A DNA stretch of 64,000 nucleotides from Streptomyces liangshanensis (GCF_011694815.1 NZ_CP050177.1:3603001-3667000); one strand, 5' to 3'; shown: positions 15,761 through 24,412, counted from the stretch's first letter. The notes: generated from the sequence alone by a model not told the origin. Translations and numbers: made by a program.

Positions 15761-17044
15761 CTACAGGAAGGAGTTGATCTGGATCGTCTCCGTACGGCCC
15801 GGGCCCACGCCGATCGCCGAGATCGGCGCCCCGGACATCTCCTCCAGGGCCTTCACGTACGCCTGCGCGTTCTTCGGGAGGTCGGCGAAGGTCTTGGCCT
15901 TCGTGATGTCCTCCGACCAGCCGGGCAGCATCTCGTAGATGGGCTTCGCGTGGTGGAAGTCCGTCTGGCTGTACGGCAGTTCCTCGACCCGCTTGCCGTC
16001 GATCTCGTACGCCACGCACACCGGGATCTGCTCCCAGCCGGTGAGCACGTCGAGCTTCGTCAGGAAGAAGTCCGTGAGGCCGTTGACGCGGGTCGCGTAC
16101 CGCGCGATCACCGCGTCGAACCACCCGCACCGCCGGTCACGGCCCGTCGTGACGCCCCGCTCGCCGCCGATGCGGCGCAGCGCGTCGCCGTCCTCGTCGA
16201 ACAGCTCCGTCGGGAACGGTCCGGCGCCCACGCGCGTCGTATAGGCCTTGAGGATGCCGATGACCCGGCTGATCTTCGTCGGTCCCACACCCGCGCCCGT
16301 GCAGGCGCCGCCGGCGGTCGGGTTGGAGGACGTGACAAAGGGATACGTGCCGTGGTCGACGTCCAGCAGCGTGCCCTGGCCGCCCTCGAAGAGGACCACC
16401 TTGCCTTCGTCGATCGCGTTGTTGAGGACGAGGGTGGTGTCGGAGACGTACGGCTTCAACTGGTCCGCGTAGGTGAGCAGTTCCTCGACGATCTTCGCGG
16501 AGTCGATCGCGCGCCGGTTGTAGAGCTTGGCGAGGATCTGGTTCTTGAAGTCGAGCGCCGCGTCGACCTTCTGGATCAGGATCGACTCGTCGTACAGGTC
16601 CTGGATGCGGATCCCGACGCGGTTGATCTTGTCGGCGTACGTCGGGCCGATGCCGCGGCCCGTCGTGCCGATCTTCCGCGAACCGAGGAACCGTTCCGTC
16701 ACCTTGTCCATGGTGGTGTGGTACGAGGTGATCAGATGAGCGTTTCCACTGATCAGCAGCTTGGACGTGTCGACACCGCGGTCGTTCAGCCCGCTCAGCT
16801 CGGAGAGCAGGACGGCCGGGTCGACTACCACTCCGTTGCCGATCACCGGGATACAGCTGGGCGAGAGGATTCCGGAAGGGAGAAGATGCAGCGCGTACTT
16901 CTGGTCGCCGACGACGACCGTGTGGCCGGCGTTGTTGCCGCCCTGATAGCGCACGACATAGTCCACGGACCCACCGAGCAGGTCGGTGGCCTTTCCCTTG
17001 CCTTCGTCACCCCACTGAGCACCGAGCAGCACAAGTGCGGGCAC
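15761..17044 (-). CDS. purA: Adenylosuccinate synthetase
   Basis: 427 residues, the usual bacterial length. It converts IMP, aspartate and GTP to adenylosuccinate in AMP synthesis. The GTP-binding loop [11 protein letters not shown] (8-18) with catalytic Asp13, NNAGHTV with His41, the IMP-contacting [14 protein letters not shown] block, and the C-terminal CGWFDAV and [14 protein letters not shown] are all present. GTG start behind GGAAGGGG. The open frame continues far upstream but only through antisense of the next gene. Confidence 0.97.
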   Translation of the reverse strand: MPALVLLGAQWGDEGKGKATDLLGGSVDYVVRYQGGNNAGHTVVVGDQKYALHLLPSGILSPSCIPVIGNGVVVDPAVLLSELSGLNDRGVDTSKLLISGNAHLITSYHTTMDKVTERFLGSRKIGTTGRGIGPTYADKINRVGIRIQDLYDESILIQKVDAALDFKNQILAKLYNRRAIDSAKIVEELLTYADQLKPYVSDTTLVLNNAIDEGKVVLFEGGQGTLLDVDHGTYPFVTSSNPTAGGACTGAGVGPTKISRVIGILKAYTTRVGAGPFPTELFDEDGDALRRIGGERGVTTGRDRRCGWFDAVIARYATRVNGLTDFFLTKLDVLTGWEQIPVCVAYEIDGKRVEELPYSQTDFHHAKPIYEMLPGWSEDITKAKTFADLPKNAQAYVKALEEMSGAPISAIGVGPGRTETIQINSFL

Positions 17045-17244
17045 AGGCGTACACCCCTTCCGGGCGGGGCATGTCCAAGGTCGGGGGCGCACGTACGGCG
17101 TTCGTACGTCGCGTGTGCGCCGTACGACCTGGACGACATCGCACGACATCGCACGAGTTCGCCGGACGTAGATCACAGACGCGGATCGCACGACGTCGTA
17201 CGACGCAGCCCGAACCGTCGAACCGGTTGCCCCGGAATAGACGA

Positions 17245-17272
17245 AGCCCCTGGCGCAATAGCGCAAGGGGCT
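17245..17272. promoter_or_regulatory. Hairpin in the divergent leader of purA and the kinase-like gene
   Basis: AGCCCCT (17245-17251) pairs with AGGGGCT (17266-17272), with an inner GCGC/GCGC stem around AATA. It is in the middle of a 262-bp divergent region, so it is not an end-of-gene terminator. It could be an attenuator for the plus-strand gene or an insulator. The region also has GCACGTACG/CGTACGT inverted repeats around 17090-17115 and a duplicated GACATCGCAC near 17140. Confidence 0.4.
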
Positions 17273-17306
17273 CTTGCACAAAGATGCTACCCGAGGAAGG
17301 ACCGAG

Positions 17307-18386
17307 GTGTCGGCTCCAGGGCCCGCCGAGAACGGCGCGCAGCAGCTTCTGGTGGTCATCGACCCGGTCGCCCGCCGGACCGACGGTGAATCCGTACGTA
17401 TCGCGAAGGACGTGTTGAGCGCGGGTGCGGCGGTGAAGATATGCCTGCCCGAGGGGCCCGAGGAGTTCGCGCGGGCGCTGGCCAGGCGGGGCGGCCGGCG
17501 GCCCGTGGTGATCGGCGACGACCGGGCGCTGTTGCGTACGGTCGCGCTGCTCCACCGCGAGCGGGAGCTGTCCTCCGGGGCGCTCTCGCTGGTGCCGGTG
17601 GGGGCGTCGGTCGAGCTGGCGCGCGCGCTGGGGGTGCCGACGGGCGCGGTGGCGGCGGCGCGGGCGGTGCTGGACGGGGTGGTGCGGCGGCTGGACCTGC
17701 TGGTGGACGAGAGCGATGGGGTGGTGCTGGGGGATCTGCATATTCCGGGGGTGGGGGGTGGGGGGTCCGGGTGGTCGGGGTCTTCGGGGTCGGGGTCCGG
17801 GTCGTCCGGGTCCGGGTCCGGGTCCTCCGGGTCCTCCGGGTCCTCCGGCGACGGTTCCGATGGCGGCCGCCAGCGGAACGGGCACGGCAACGGGGCCGGG
17901 AGCGAATCCGGCAGCGGATCGGGGAGCGGGCCCGGCAACAGACCCGGGAGCGGCCCCGGCAACGGATCCGGCAACGGGCCCGGGAGCGCGGGCGGGGCGC
18001 ACGGTGCGGCGGCCATGTGGAACACGTGCCGTTCGCTGGTCCGGACGCTCGTACGGCCGCCGTCCGGCGCGTACCCCGCGCACACGTACCGGCTGCGGGT
18101 GGAGGCGGACGGGGTGCTGCTGAGCGACCTGGACGAACCGGTCGAGGGGATCCTGGTCCGCTCGCGGGGCGGCCGGGCGGAGGTGGTGATCCGTACGCGC
18201 GCGTCGGCGGAGCCGGTGCGGGCCAGCGCGCTGTCGGTGACGGTTTCGGGGGCGGACTTCCGCTACCGGGCCGACGCCCGGGTCACCGGTCCGGTCCGGA
18301 CGCGGACGTGGACGCTCCGGGCGGGGGCGTGGGGGCTGACGTTGCCGACGACGTATTCGGTTCCGGGGGCTTCTGGGACGCGGTGA
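17307..18386 (+). CDS. Diacylglycerol kinase-like protein, divergent, with Gly/Ser insertion
   Basis: 359 residues from a GTG behind GAGGAAGG. The N-terminal third resembles the DAGK catalytic fold ([52 protein letters not shown]), but the GGDGT nucleotide motif is replaced by GDDRA, so kinase activity is doubtful. The C-terminal third is beta-rich ([19 protein letters not shown]), as in lipid kinases. Between them lies about 75 residues of Gly/Ser/Asn low-complexity sequence. The pairing with purA may be conserved, but a link to purine synthesis is not evident. Confidence 0.65.
   Translation: MSAPGPAENGAQQLLVVIDPVARRTDGESVRIAKDVLSAGAAVKICLPEGPEEFARALARRGGRRPVVIGDDRALLRTVALLHRERELSSGALSLVPVGASVELARALGVPTGAVAAARAVLDGVVRRLDLLVDESDGVVLGDLHIPGVGGGGSGWSGSSGSGSGSSGSGSGSSGSSGSSGDGSDGGRQRNGHGNGAGSESGSGSGSGPGNRPGSGPGNGSGNGPGSAGGAHGAAAMWNTCRSLVRTLVRPPSGAYPAHTYRLRVEADGVLLSDLDEPVEGILVRSRGGRAEVVIRTRASAEPVRASALSVTVSGADFRYRADARVTGPVRTRTWTLRAGAWGLTLPTTYSVPGASGTR
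17755..17990. repeat. Low-complexity repeat tract in the kinase-like gene
   Basis: Runs of GGGTCC, CCGGGTCG and GGCAACGG units, in frame, encode Gly/Ser- and Gly/Asn-rich sequence. The unit length is a multiple of three, so gains or losses would keep the frame. It probably forms a flexible linker of variable length between the two halves of the protein. Confidence 0.8.
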
Positions 18387-18439
18387 CCACCGATAGCCTC
18401 GGGTGCCACGAAGCCGGTACCACGCCTGGGGGCCGACCG

Positions 18440-19042
18440 ATGCAAGATCCGACGCTCGATCCGCCGTCCGATTCCCTCTCGAGCCACGCACCGGAGGTGG
18501 CTCTCGACGTCCCCGCCACGGCGGAGGCGCTCGCCCGCTACCGCTCGCGGGCCGGCATGTGGGTCCGCGTCGGCCTGACGACGGCGGCGGGCGGCGCGGT
18601 CGTCGAGCTGGCGAACGCCGCCAAGCGCCTGGACTGGGCGGACGTGGTGGCGGAGGTCATGGGCGGTCTGGCGCTGGCGCCACTGCTGGTCGGCCTGAGC
18701 GCGCTGCGCCTGGCCCGGCTGATGCGCCTGCGCCTCGCGGCGCGGCCCTGGACGGCGCTCCCGGCGGTGACGGCACCGCACGGCCCCCACGCGGCGGCGG
18801 TGGTCCTGCGCGACCCGGCCCCGGGCGGCGAGCCGGTGGCGCTGACCCTGGTGGGCCTGCACGACCGCCACCGCGCGGCCGACCCCGGCCCGGACGGCGA
18901 GCTGTGGTGGTGCGGCGACCCACAGGTAGGCGGGGTCCTGGCCCGCCCAGGCGGCACCGAACTGATCTGGGCCCGCACCCCGGGCCGTTTGACCCGGGAA
19001 CGGATCCTGGCGGCGGTACGGAGGGCGGAGGGGGCGCCGTAG
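18440..19042 (+). CDS. Hypothetical protein, possible membrane association
   Basis: 200 residues. An N-terminal acidic segment is followed by a moderately hydrophobic pair of helices (GLTTAAGGAVVELAN, then VMGGLALAPLLVGLSALRL), a basic RLMRLRLAARP, and a compact C-terminal domain with LWWCGDPQVGGVLARPGG and RTPGRLTRERILAAVRRAE. The ATG follows GGGGGCCG. It begins 54 bp after the kinase-like gene and is likely co-transcribed. No function can be assigned. Confidence 0.65.
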   Translation: MQDPTLDPPSDSLSSHAPEVALDVPATAEALARYRSRAGMWVRVGLTTAAGGAVVELANAAKRLDWADVVAEVMGGLALAPLLVGLSALRLARLMRLRLAARPWTALPAVTAPHGPHAAAVVLRDPAPGGEPVALTLVGLHDRHRAADPGPDGELWWCGDPQVGGVLARPGGTELIWARTPGRLTRERILAAVRRAEGAP

Positions 19043-19299
19043 GGGCTTGACGGGGGCGGGGGTGCCTCGCGGGGCGGGGGGTCGCTTCGCGGCGGGCCGG
19101 GGCGAGGTGCCGGACGGCGGGGGCACGCCACCGGGCGCGGCCGAGGCCGGTCACCGCACGGCAGGGCACGCCACCGGACGTCGGAGACCGGACGCCTCGT
19201 GTCCGTGCCAGGGCCGGAGGACGAACGGTCGGGCACGCCACCGGGCGGTCGGGGCGCGGGGGCCTCGTTGGATGCGTCGCGATTGGACCCCGGAGGGTC
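19043..19299. other. Intergenic stretch with a threefold 17-bp repeat
   Basis: No gene is supported here. GGGCACGCCACCGG with a short extension is repeated near 19120, 19163 and 19231, spaced roughly 45 and 68 bp. It separates two convergent genes. Confidence 0.5.
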
Positions 19300-20397
19300 T
19301 CAGGCGGCTGTAGTCGTCGTGGGGGTGGCGAGGGCTACTGGCATGACCAGGGTGGTGAAGCTGCCCTGGTCGGCGGAGCGTACGACGACCGGTTGGGTCG
19401 GCGTGGAGATCTCCAGCAGCACGTCGGGGCCGACCCCGGTTTCCAGGGCGGGGGCGAGAACGGCCGGGTCGAAGGCGATCGTCAGGGTCAGGTCCTCCTG
19501 TCGGACAGCCGGTACGGCGCTCCCGCCCTGGGGGCCGGGGTCGGCCGACCGCGAGACGACCACCTCGTCCTCACCCAGCCGCACGGTGACCGCGGGCGTG
19601 TCCCCGCAGCGGTGGACGGCGGCCAGGAGTGCCGCCCGGTCCACGATCACCCGGCATTCGGGCGGGGGCAGGGCGGAGAGCATGTCTCGGTAGGCGGGGA
19701 AGCGGCGGTCGACGAGTGGGAGGGGGCGCGAGCCGGCCGTACCGTACAACCTGCCGCCGTCCGGCGCAATCTCGATGGTCACTTCGGCGCTGCGCGCGGC
19801 CCACGCCCCGATCTCGATCAGGTCGGCCGCGTCGATCAGGAAGTGGCAGGAGGGGCCGTCGGAGGCGGCGGGGGTCAGGACGCGCGTCGAGAAGCGATAG
19901 CGGTCGGTGGCGACGAGGCGGACCTCGGCGTCGTCGATCTCCACGAGGACGCAGGCGAGTTCGGGGTGCGCCGCGTCGCGGCCGACGGCGGGGGCGACCT
20001 GGCGGGCGGCACTGGCCAGCTCGGCGCCGCCGAGCCGTACCCGGGTAGGGGCCGCGGTCTCCGAGAGGGTACGCAGGACCGCCGCGATCGTGACGTCGGC
20101 CTCCTGGCTCCGGGCCCGTACGCGGCCGCGGTGCCGCTCCAGCACGGCGCGGGCATCGTCCCCGGACCCTTCGAGTACGGCGACGACGTCGGCCAACGGC
20201 AGCCCGGCCTCCCGCAGACTCCGCACCAGCCGGGCGCGCGGCTCCTGGTCGGGGCGGTAGAAGCGGTAGCCAGAGGCCCCGTCGACATGGGCGGGCCGCA
20301 GGACGCGGCAGTCGTCGTAGAAGCGCAACGCGCTGGGCGCGAGGCCGACGCGGCGCGCGAAGGCACTGATGCTGAGGAGTTCTGTGTTGCCGTCCAT
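19300..20397 (-). CDS. MerR regulator fused to DNA polymerase III beta-clamp-like domains
   Basis: 365 residues from the ATG at 20397 (ribosome-binding GAGG 8 bp upstream). Residues 5-110 form a MerR DNA-binding domain and coiled coil (ISAFARRVGLAPSALRFYDD, GYRFYRPDQ). The rest resembles the second and third domains of the sliding clamp DnaN: LVEIDDAEVRLVATDRYRFS, RPLPLVDRRFPAYRDML, LTLTIAFDPAVLAPALE, and a C-terminal LVMPVAL like the MPVRL tail of DnaN. The MerR part thus stands where clamp domain I would be. It may sense or use clamp-like dimerisation to control DNA access; whether it forms a ring is unknown. It is divergent from the histone-fold gene. Confidence 0.8.
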   Translation of the reverse strand: MDGNTELLSISAFARRVGLAPSALRFYDDCRVLRPAHVDGASGYRFYRPDQEPRARLVRSLREAGLPLADVVAVLEGSGDDARAVLERHRGRVRARSQEADVTIAAVLRTLSETAAPTRVRLGGAELASAARQVAPAVGRDAAHPELACVLVEIDDAEVRLVATDRYRFSTRVLTPAASDGPSCHFLIDAADLIEIGAWAARSAEVTIEIAPDGGRLYGTAGSRPLPLVDRRFPAYRDMLSALPPPECRVIVDRAALLAAVHRCGDTPAVTVRLGEDEVVVSRSADPGPQGGSAVPAVRQEDLTLTIAFDPAVLAPALETGVGPDVLLEISTPTQPVVVRSADQGSFTTLVMPVALATPTTTTAA

Positions 20398-20659
20398 GCC
20401 CTGATCCTCGACTTTCATCCCACTCGAAGGTCAAGCCGACCGATGTCCGCCGCGCCCTCCGTCCGACTCGGGACCGTCACCGCGACACGGAGGCCTCGTC
20501 GTCGCTCCGCGCGCGGCAGACGGTCACGATCGAGGCGACGGCATCGATCCCGACGGGCCCGACGATCCTCGACCGAGCGAGCGCGGGCAGTTCGGCGGAC
20601 CGCCTCTACCGGCCAGGGGAGCGGCATCTCGGGCAGGTGGCGCGTGAGCGAAGTCTGAA

Positions 20660-20840
20660 CTCGGCCGTTCGCAGCCCGCACACCGCGCACCGCACACCGC
20701 AGGAAGGCGGTTGGCGGCGATCGTCTTCGTTGCCTCGTCATCGGGCTGTACGTGGGGGGCAGTTGCCTCCGTCGTTCCGCTACCGCCGACCAGCAGAATG
20801 AGATGTCCTCCAACTCCGGTAGCCGGGAGCGTTTCCACTG
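20660..20840 (+). pseudogene. Remnant of an IS5-type transposase N-terminus
   Basis: Within the 443-bp stretch 20398-20840, one frame reads LAAIVFVASSSGCTWG and an adjacent frame WGQLPPSF, then SRERFH. These match, in order, the LAAIVFVATSGCTWQQLP and WSRERV pieces of IS5-family transposases. The frame is broken between them and nothing of the catalytic region remains. The left part of the stretch (20440-20650) has codon-like composition but no recognisable product. Confidence 0.45.
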
Positions 20841-21572
20841 ATGACCGCACAGCCCGTACAGCCGTTCAAGCCTTCCCTCGTCAAAGCGGTATTCAGGGAT
20901 GTGACCTCGATGCACGTCTCTCGGTCGGCTGCGCAGGCCGCCGCCTCGGTGACGCGGACCGTGCTGACGGAGATCATCAACGGCGCGAGGGCAGCGGCCG
21001 CGGCGGAGGCCCGGAAGAAGCTGATCCCCCGGGACCTTGTCACCGCGATCGACCGGAACGTCGAGCTCGAGGTGGGGAGCAACTGGTACGCGCACACCCC
21101 GACGTTTCATGGCCTGCTGGGTGTCGCATACGACGCCAACGGTGTCATCGAGCCTCCTCGTAAGCGCAGCAGGTCGCGCAAACCGAGTGCGGTGGTCGGC
21201 GCCCACAAGTTCGAGGCCGGAGTCAAGCAACTGCTGCGAAGCCGGGGGGTGACGGCCGTCCCGGCGATGGTCCGCGACCTGGACGGAATCGCGAGCATGT
21301 TCCTGACGGACCTCGCCCGGGACGCGGCCATGGTCACCCGCGAGGGCGGGATCAAACGTTTCGGTACGGTCAGCCTGGTGATACCGGGCGAACCGGACCC
21401 ACCCCCGCGCCTCAAGGAATTCCCCCGAGTCCGGTCCGTCCGTGTGGGCGACAGGCGGACCATCGGCAGCGACGACGTCCTGGACGCCGCCACGATCCAG
21501 CTGTTCGGCGACCTCAGGCACCAAGCCCTTACCGAGGCGCACGAGACGCTACAGAACATTTCGGCCGGCTGA
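20841..21572 (+). CDS. Two-histone-fold (histone doublet-like) protein
   Basis: 243 residues. Residues 11-80 follow the order of a histone fold and resemble H2A: helix 1 PSLVKAVFRD, the long helix 2 (28-58, ASVTRTVLTEIINGARAAA), loop and helix 3 KKLIPRDLVTAIDRNVELE, where H2A has RIIPRHLQLAIRNDEEL. A basic PPRKRSRSRK linker (105-114) follows. Residues 122-222 give a second possible fold: KFEAGVKQLLRSRG, FLTDLARDAAMVTREGGIKR, and RTIGSDDVLDAATIQLFG, echoing the KRKTVTAMDVVYAL end of H4, with an insert of about 30 residues in loop 2. It is therefore a candidate chromatin-like DNA-binding protein. GGGAG lies about 9 bp before the ATG. It is divergent from the MerR-clamp fusion. Confidence 0.75.
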   Translation: MTAQPVQPFKPSLVKAVFRDVTSMHVSRSAAQAAASVTRTVLTEIINGARAAAAAEARKKLIPRDLVTAIDRNVELEVGSNWYAHTPTFHGLLGVAYDANGVIEPPRKRSRSRKPSAVVGAHKFEAGVKQLLRSRGVTAVPAMVRDLDGIASMFLTDLARDAAMVTREGGIKRFGTVSLVIPGEPDPPPRLKEFPRVRSVRVGDRRTIGSDDVLDAATIQLFGDLRHQALTEAHETLQNISAG

Positions 21573-21880
21573 GGGGAGGGCAGCGGTGGGGCGGCGGGTG
21601 GCTATGCAGCCGTCGGGGCGGATGAGGACGAGTTCGTCGCCGGTGGTGCCGTAGGCGCGGTGGGCATGGCCGTTCGTGTCGATGACGGTGCCGGGGGTGG
21701 TGGCGGTGGCGGACGGGTCGGTGGTCACGTGGACGGTTCGTGGTGCGGCCGCGGTCGCGGGGGTGCCCGGGAGGTCCGGGAGCGGTGTGGTGGTGACGGT
21801 GAGCAGGGTCCAGTGCGGGCCGCGCAGCAAGTCGTACAGGCGTACGGGCCCGCCGTTATCGTCAACGGCTGGTTCGACGG
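21549..21880 (-). pseudogene. C-terminal remnant of an FAD-dependent aromatic monooxygenase
   Basis: About 110 codons (VRLYDLLRGPHWTLLTVT, VHVTTDPSATA, then ELVLIRPDGCIATR) match the thioredoxin-like C-terminal domain of PheA/TfdB-type flavin monooxygenases. The FAD-binding part is missing; upstream sequence is intergenic and then the next gene. Its stop lies inside the 3' end of the histone-fold gene, giving a 24-bp tail-to-tail overlap. It is probably a decaying fragment left by deletion. Confidence 0.65.
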
Positions 21881-21927
21881 CGCCGCCGAAGGGCCCAACG
21901 GGACCGCTACGTAAGGAAGGGACCCGC

Positions 21928-22368
21928 ATGAACGCCCCGGAGGCGAAACGCGAGGCACCCGCACCCAAACCCGCACCGGGATTCGCGCCGGGGTGTGGGT
22001 GGTACGCGCTGACTCCCGGCCTCGCCGCGCTCGGCGTCTACGGGGCCACGGTGTGGACCGCCCGGTCCTGGGCGAGTTGCCCCCTCGGGAACGACGCGAG
22101 TAACGCCATCGGGCTCCAACTGCTCATGCCCGTCATGTGGATCTGCGTCACGCTGCCGGTGCTCCTGCTCCAACTCGCCCTGCGCCGAGGGCCTTTGCGC
22201 GGCAGCCGGGTGGTGATGTGGCTCGTGCCGTGCGTCGCGGTTGTCGCGCTCGCCCTGCTGTACCGGTGGGGGATGGGGTGGCCTTACCACCCGCCTGGCG
22301 GCCAGTGCGCGGAGGGCTATCCGCTGTTCCCGTTCACCGGCACGACAGGTCCGCGCTCCGTCGAGTAG
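21928..22368 (+). CDS. Small integral membrane protein
   Basis: 146 residues with three predicted membrane helices (WYALTPGLAALGVYGATVW, LLMPVMWICVTLPVLLLQLAL, VVMWLVPCVAVVALALLY), a Pro/Lys-rich N-terminus and a short PPGGQCAEGYP tail. AAGGAAGGG precedes the ATG. Family not recognised. It converges with the two-component system genes, separated by an inverted pair of DnaA boxes. Confidence 0.75.
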   Translation: MNAPEAKREAPAPKPAPGFAPGCGWYALTPGLAALGVYGATVWTARSWASCPLGNDASNAIGLQLLMPVMWICVTLPVLLLQLALRRGPLRGSRVVMWLVPCVAVVALALLYRWGMGWPYHPPGGQCAEGYPLFPFTGTTGPRSVE

Positions 22369-22398
22369 GCGAGGGTGAGTGGGGTGCGGGGCCCCGGC

Positions 22399-22419
22399 TT
22401 ATCCACAGGCTGTGGACAA
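22399..22419. promoter_or_regulatory. Inverted pair of DnaA boxes
   Basis: TTATCCACA (22399-22407) and TGTGGACAA (22411-22419, the complement of TTGTCCACA) are separated by three bases. Both fit the DnaA box, and TTGTCCACA is the preferred Streptomyces form. The inverted arrangement can also fold into a short hairpin and may end the convergent transcripts. Confidence 0.6.
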
Positions 22420-22457
22420 CCACGGCCGCGCGCGTACGAATGTCCGCACCCCGACGC

Positions 22458-23117
22458 CTACCCCGGCGTCACCAACCGCGCCTCGTACGCGAACACCGCC
22501 GCCTGCGTGCGGTCGCGCAGGCCCAACTTCACCAGGATGCGGCTCACATGCGTCTTGATCGTGGACTCCGCCACCACCAGGTGCTCCGCGATCTCCGCGT
22601 TCGACAGACCCTGTGCGATCAGCACCAGCACCTCCGTCTCCCGCTCCGTGAGATCCCCGATACGCGCCAGCGCCGGCGGCCTCGGCGTCTCCGAGAGCTT
22701 CGAGAACTCGGTGATCAGACGCCGCGTCACCGTCGGCGCGAGCAGGGCCTCGCCGGACGCCACCACCCGTACCCCGTCCGCCAGTTGACGCGCCGACGCG
22801 TCCTTCAGCAGGAAGCCCGACGCGCCCGCCCGCAGCGCCTGGTACACGTACTCGTCCAGGTCGAACGTCGTCAGCACCAGCACCTTCGCCGCCGCGTCCG
22901 CCGCCACGATCTCGCGGGTCGCCTCGATCCCGTTCAGTTCCGGCATCCGGATGTCCATCAGGACGACGTCGGGGTGCAGGGCGGCGACCTGCGTGACCGC
23001 CTCGCGCCCGTTGACCGCCTCCCCCACCACCTCGATGTCCGGCATCGCGTTCAGCAGCACCGAGAAACCCTCGCGGACCATCACCTGGTCGTCGACGATC
23101 AGCACTCTGATGGTCAC
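22458..23117 (-). CDS. NarL/LuxR family response regulator
   Basis: 219 residues. The receiver domain has the acidic pocket (VDD at 8-10), phosphoacceptor Asp55 (VVLMDIRMPE) and the Thr/Lys switch residues (LTTFD, LKDAS). The LuxR-type helix-turn-helix LTERETEVLVLIAQGLSNAEIAEHLVVAESTIKTH is at the C-terminus. GTG start; it overlaps the kinase stop codon by 4 bp (GTGA), so the two are translationally coupled. No target genes are obvious nearby. Confidence 0.95.
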   Translation of the reverse strand: MTIRVLIVDDQVMVREGFSVLLNAMPDIEVVGEAVNGREAVTQVAALHPDVVLMDIRMPELNGIEATREIVAADAAAKVLVLTTFDLDEYVYQALRAGASGFLLKDASARQLADGVRVVASGEALLAPTVTRRLITEFSKLSETPRPPALARIGDLTERETEVLVLIAQGLSNAEIAEHLVVAESTIKTHVSRILVKLGLRDRTQAAVFAYEARLVTPG

Positions 23118-24412
23118 GCCGCTTCCCCGTCCTTCACGGCGGCCACCGGGATGAACGCCGCGACCTCGTAGCCGCCGTCCTCCTGGAGATCCGCGGTCAT
23201 CTCGCCGTTCAGCATCGTCACACGCTCCCGCATCCCCGTGATGCCGTGACCCGCCCCCGGCGACGGCTTCACCAGCCCGCGCGGCGGGGTGTTGACGATC
23301 CGCAGCCCGAGCCCGCCGAGCACGTAACTGATCTCCACCCGCGCCGTCGACCCCGGCGCGTGCCGCAGCGCGTTGCTCAGGGCCTCCTGGACGATCCGGT
23401 ACGCCGACAGCTCGACGCCCTGCGGCAGCTCCCGTACCGCGCCCGTCACCGTCTTCTCCACGGTCAGCCCGGCGTCCCGCACATTGCCCAGCAGCCCGTC
23501 CAGGTCGGCGAGCGTGGGCTGCGGGGCGTCGGGCGCCTGGTAGTCCTCGGCGCGTACGACCCCGAGGACGCGGCGCAGCTCGGTCAGCGCGGCGACGGCG
23601 TTCTCGCGGATCGTGGCGAAGGCCTTCTCCAGCTCCGGGGGCGGATTCTCCACCCGGTACGGGGCCGCCTCCGCCTGGATCGCGACGACCGACATGTGGT
23701 GGGCGACGACGTCGTGCAGTTCGCGGGCGATGGTGGTGCGCTCCTCCAGCAGCGTGCGCCGGTCGCGCTCGACGGCGGTGACGCTCTGCTGGATCGCGAC
23801 CTCCTGCTCCGCCTCGCGGCGGACGTGGAGCACGGTGACGGTGAGGAGGACCAGAGCGGAGAGGAAGAGCATGGGGGCGGAGGTGGCGCCTCCGGCGTAC
23901 CCGCCGAGGAAGATCGCGGCGAAGGTCGCGTACACCGCCGTGAGCACCCACAGCCAGGCGGCGGTGCGCGGCCGGGTCCGGATCGCGACGACGGTGATCA
24001 CGAAGAGGTACCCGGCGAAGGCGCCCGGCGTCCAGGGCCAGTTGTCGTAGCTCCCGCCGAGGATGCTCAGCACGGCGGAGACCGCGAGGGACAGCCACCA
24101 GGCGCCGACCGGCCTGACCAGCGTCATCAGCAGCGGGACGGCGGGGAGGAGGCCGAGGAGCGACTGTTCGTCGGACACCCCGACCAGGGCGACGATCAGC
24201 GCGCCCAGCACGATCACGCCGTGCGGCAGCCACGCGGAGTACTCCCGTATCCGGCCGGGCAGCCGGCGGGTGATCGGGCCGTCCGTCCGCCTGGGTTCGA
24301 GCGGGCGGTAGGCGAAGGCGTCGTGGAAGAGGTCCTCGCGCAGGCCGCTGATGGCGTCCATGGCGAGGCGGAACTCGGGGCTCCGGGTCTTCCCGGTCTC
24401 TGTCTCGGTCAC
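23114..24412 (-). CDS. Sensor histidine kinase, HisKA_3 type
   Basis: 432 residues from the GTG at 24412; the open frame continues to 24664 without protein-like pattern. About six membrane helices (for example VIVLGALIVALVGV, YLFVITVVAI, LWVLTAVYATFAAIFLGG, LFLSALVLLTVTVLHV) carry the sensing part. The DHp H-box is IARELHDVVAHHMSVV, and the GHKL ATPase domain shows QEALSNALRHA and GHGITGMRERV. It is upstream of and coupled to the response regulator. The ligand is unknown; there is no extracytoplasmic domain, so it may sense membrane state. Confidence 0.93.
   Translation of the reverse strand: MTETETGKTRSPEFRLAMDAISGLREDLFHDAFAYRPLEPRRTDGPITRRLPGRIREYSAWLPHGVIVLGALIVALVGVSDEQSLLGLLPAVPLLMTLVRPVGAWWLSLAVSAVLSILGGSYDNWPWTPGAFAGYLFVITVVAIRTRPRTAAWLWVLTAVYATFAAIFLGGYAGGATSAPMLFLSALVLLTVTVLHVRREAEQEVAIQQSVTAVERDRRTLLEERTTIARELHDVVAHHMSVVAIQAEAAPYRVENPPPELEKAFATIRENAVAALTELRRVLGVVRAEDYQAPDAPQPTLADLDGLLGNVRDAGLTVEKTVTGAVRELPQGVELSAYRIVQEALSNALRHAPGSTARVEISYVLGGLGLRIVNTPPRGLVKPSPGAGHGITGMRERVTMLNGEMTADLQEDGGYEVAAFIPVAAVKDGEAA

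Noticed and set aside
17245..17272. Hairpin as terminator of purA
   Set aside because: It is upstream, not downstream, of purA; the true terminator candidate is at 15698-15733.
20415..21542. Minus-strand open frame of 375 codons opposite the histone-like gene
   Set aside because: No family pattern; the plus strand has a clear fold-like sequence and a ribosome-binding site, so this is an antisense shadow of a GC-rich gene.
22399..22419. DnaA boxes as oriC
   Set aside because: Only two boxes, no AT-rich element and no dnaA/dnaN neighbours.
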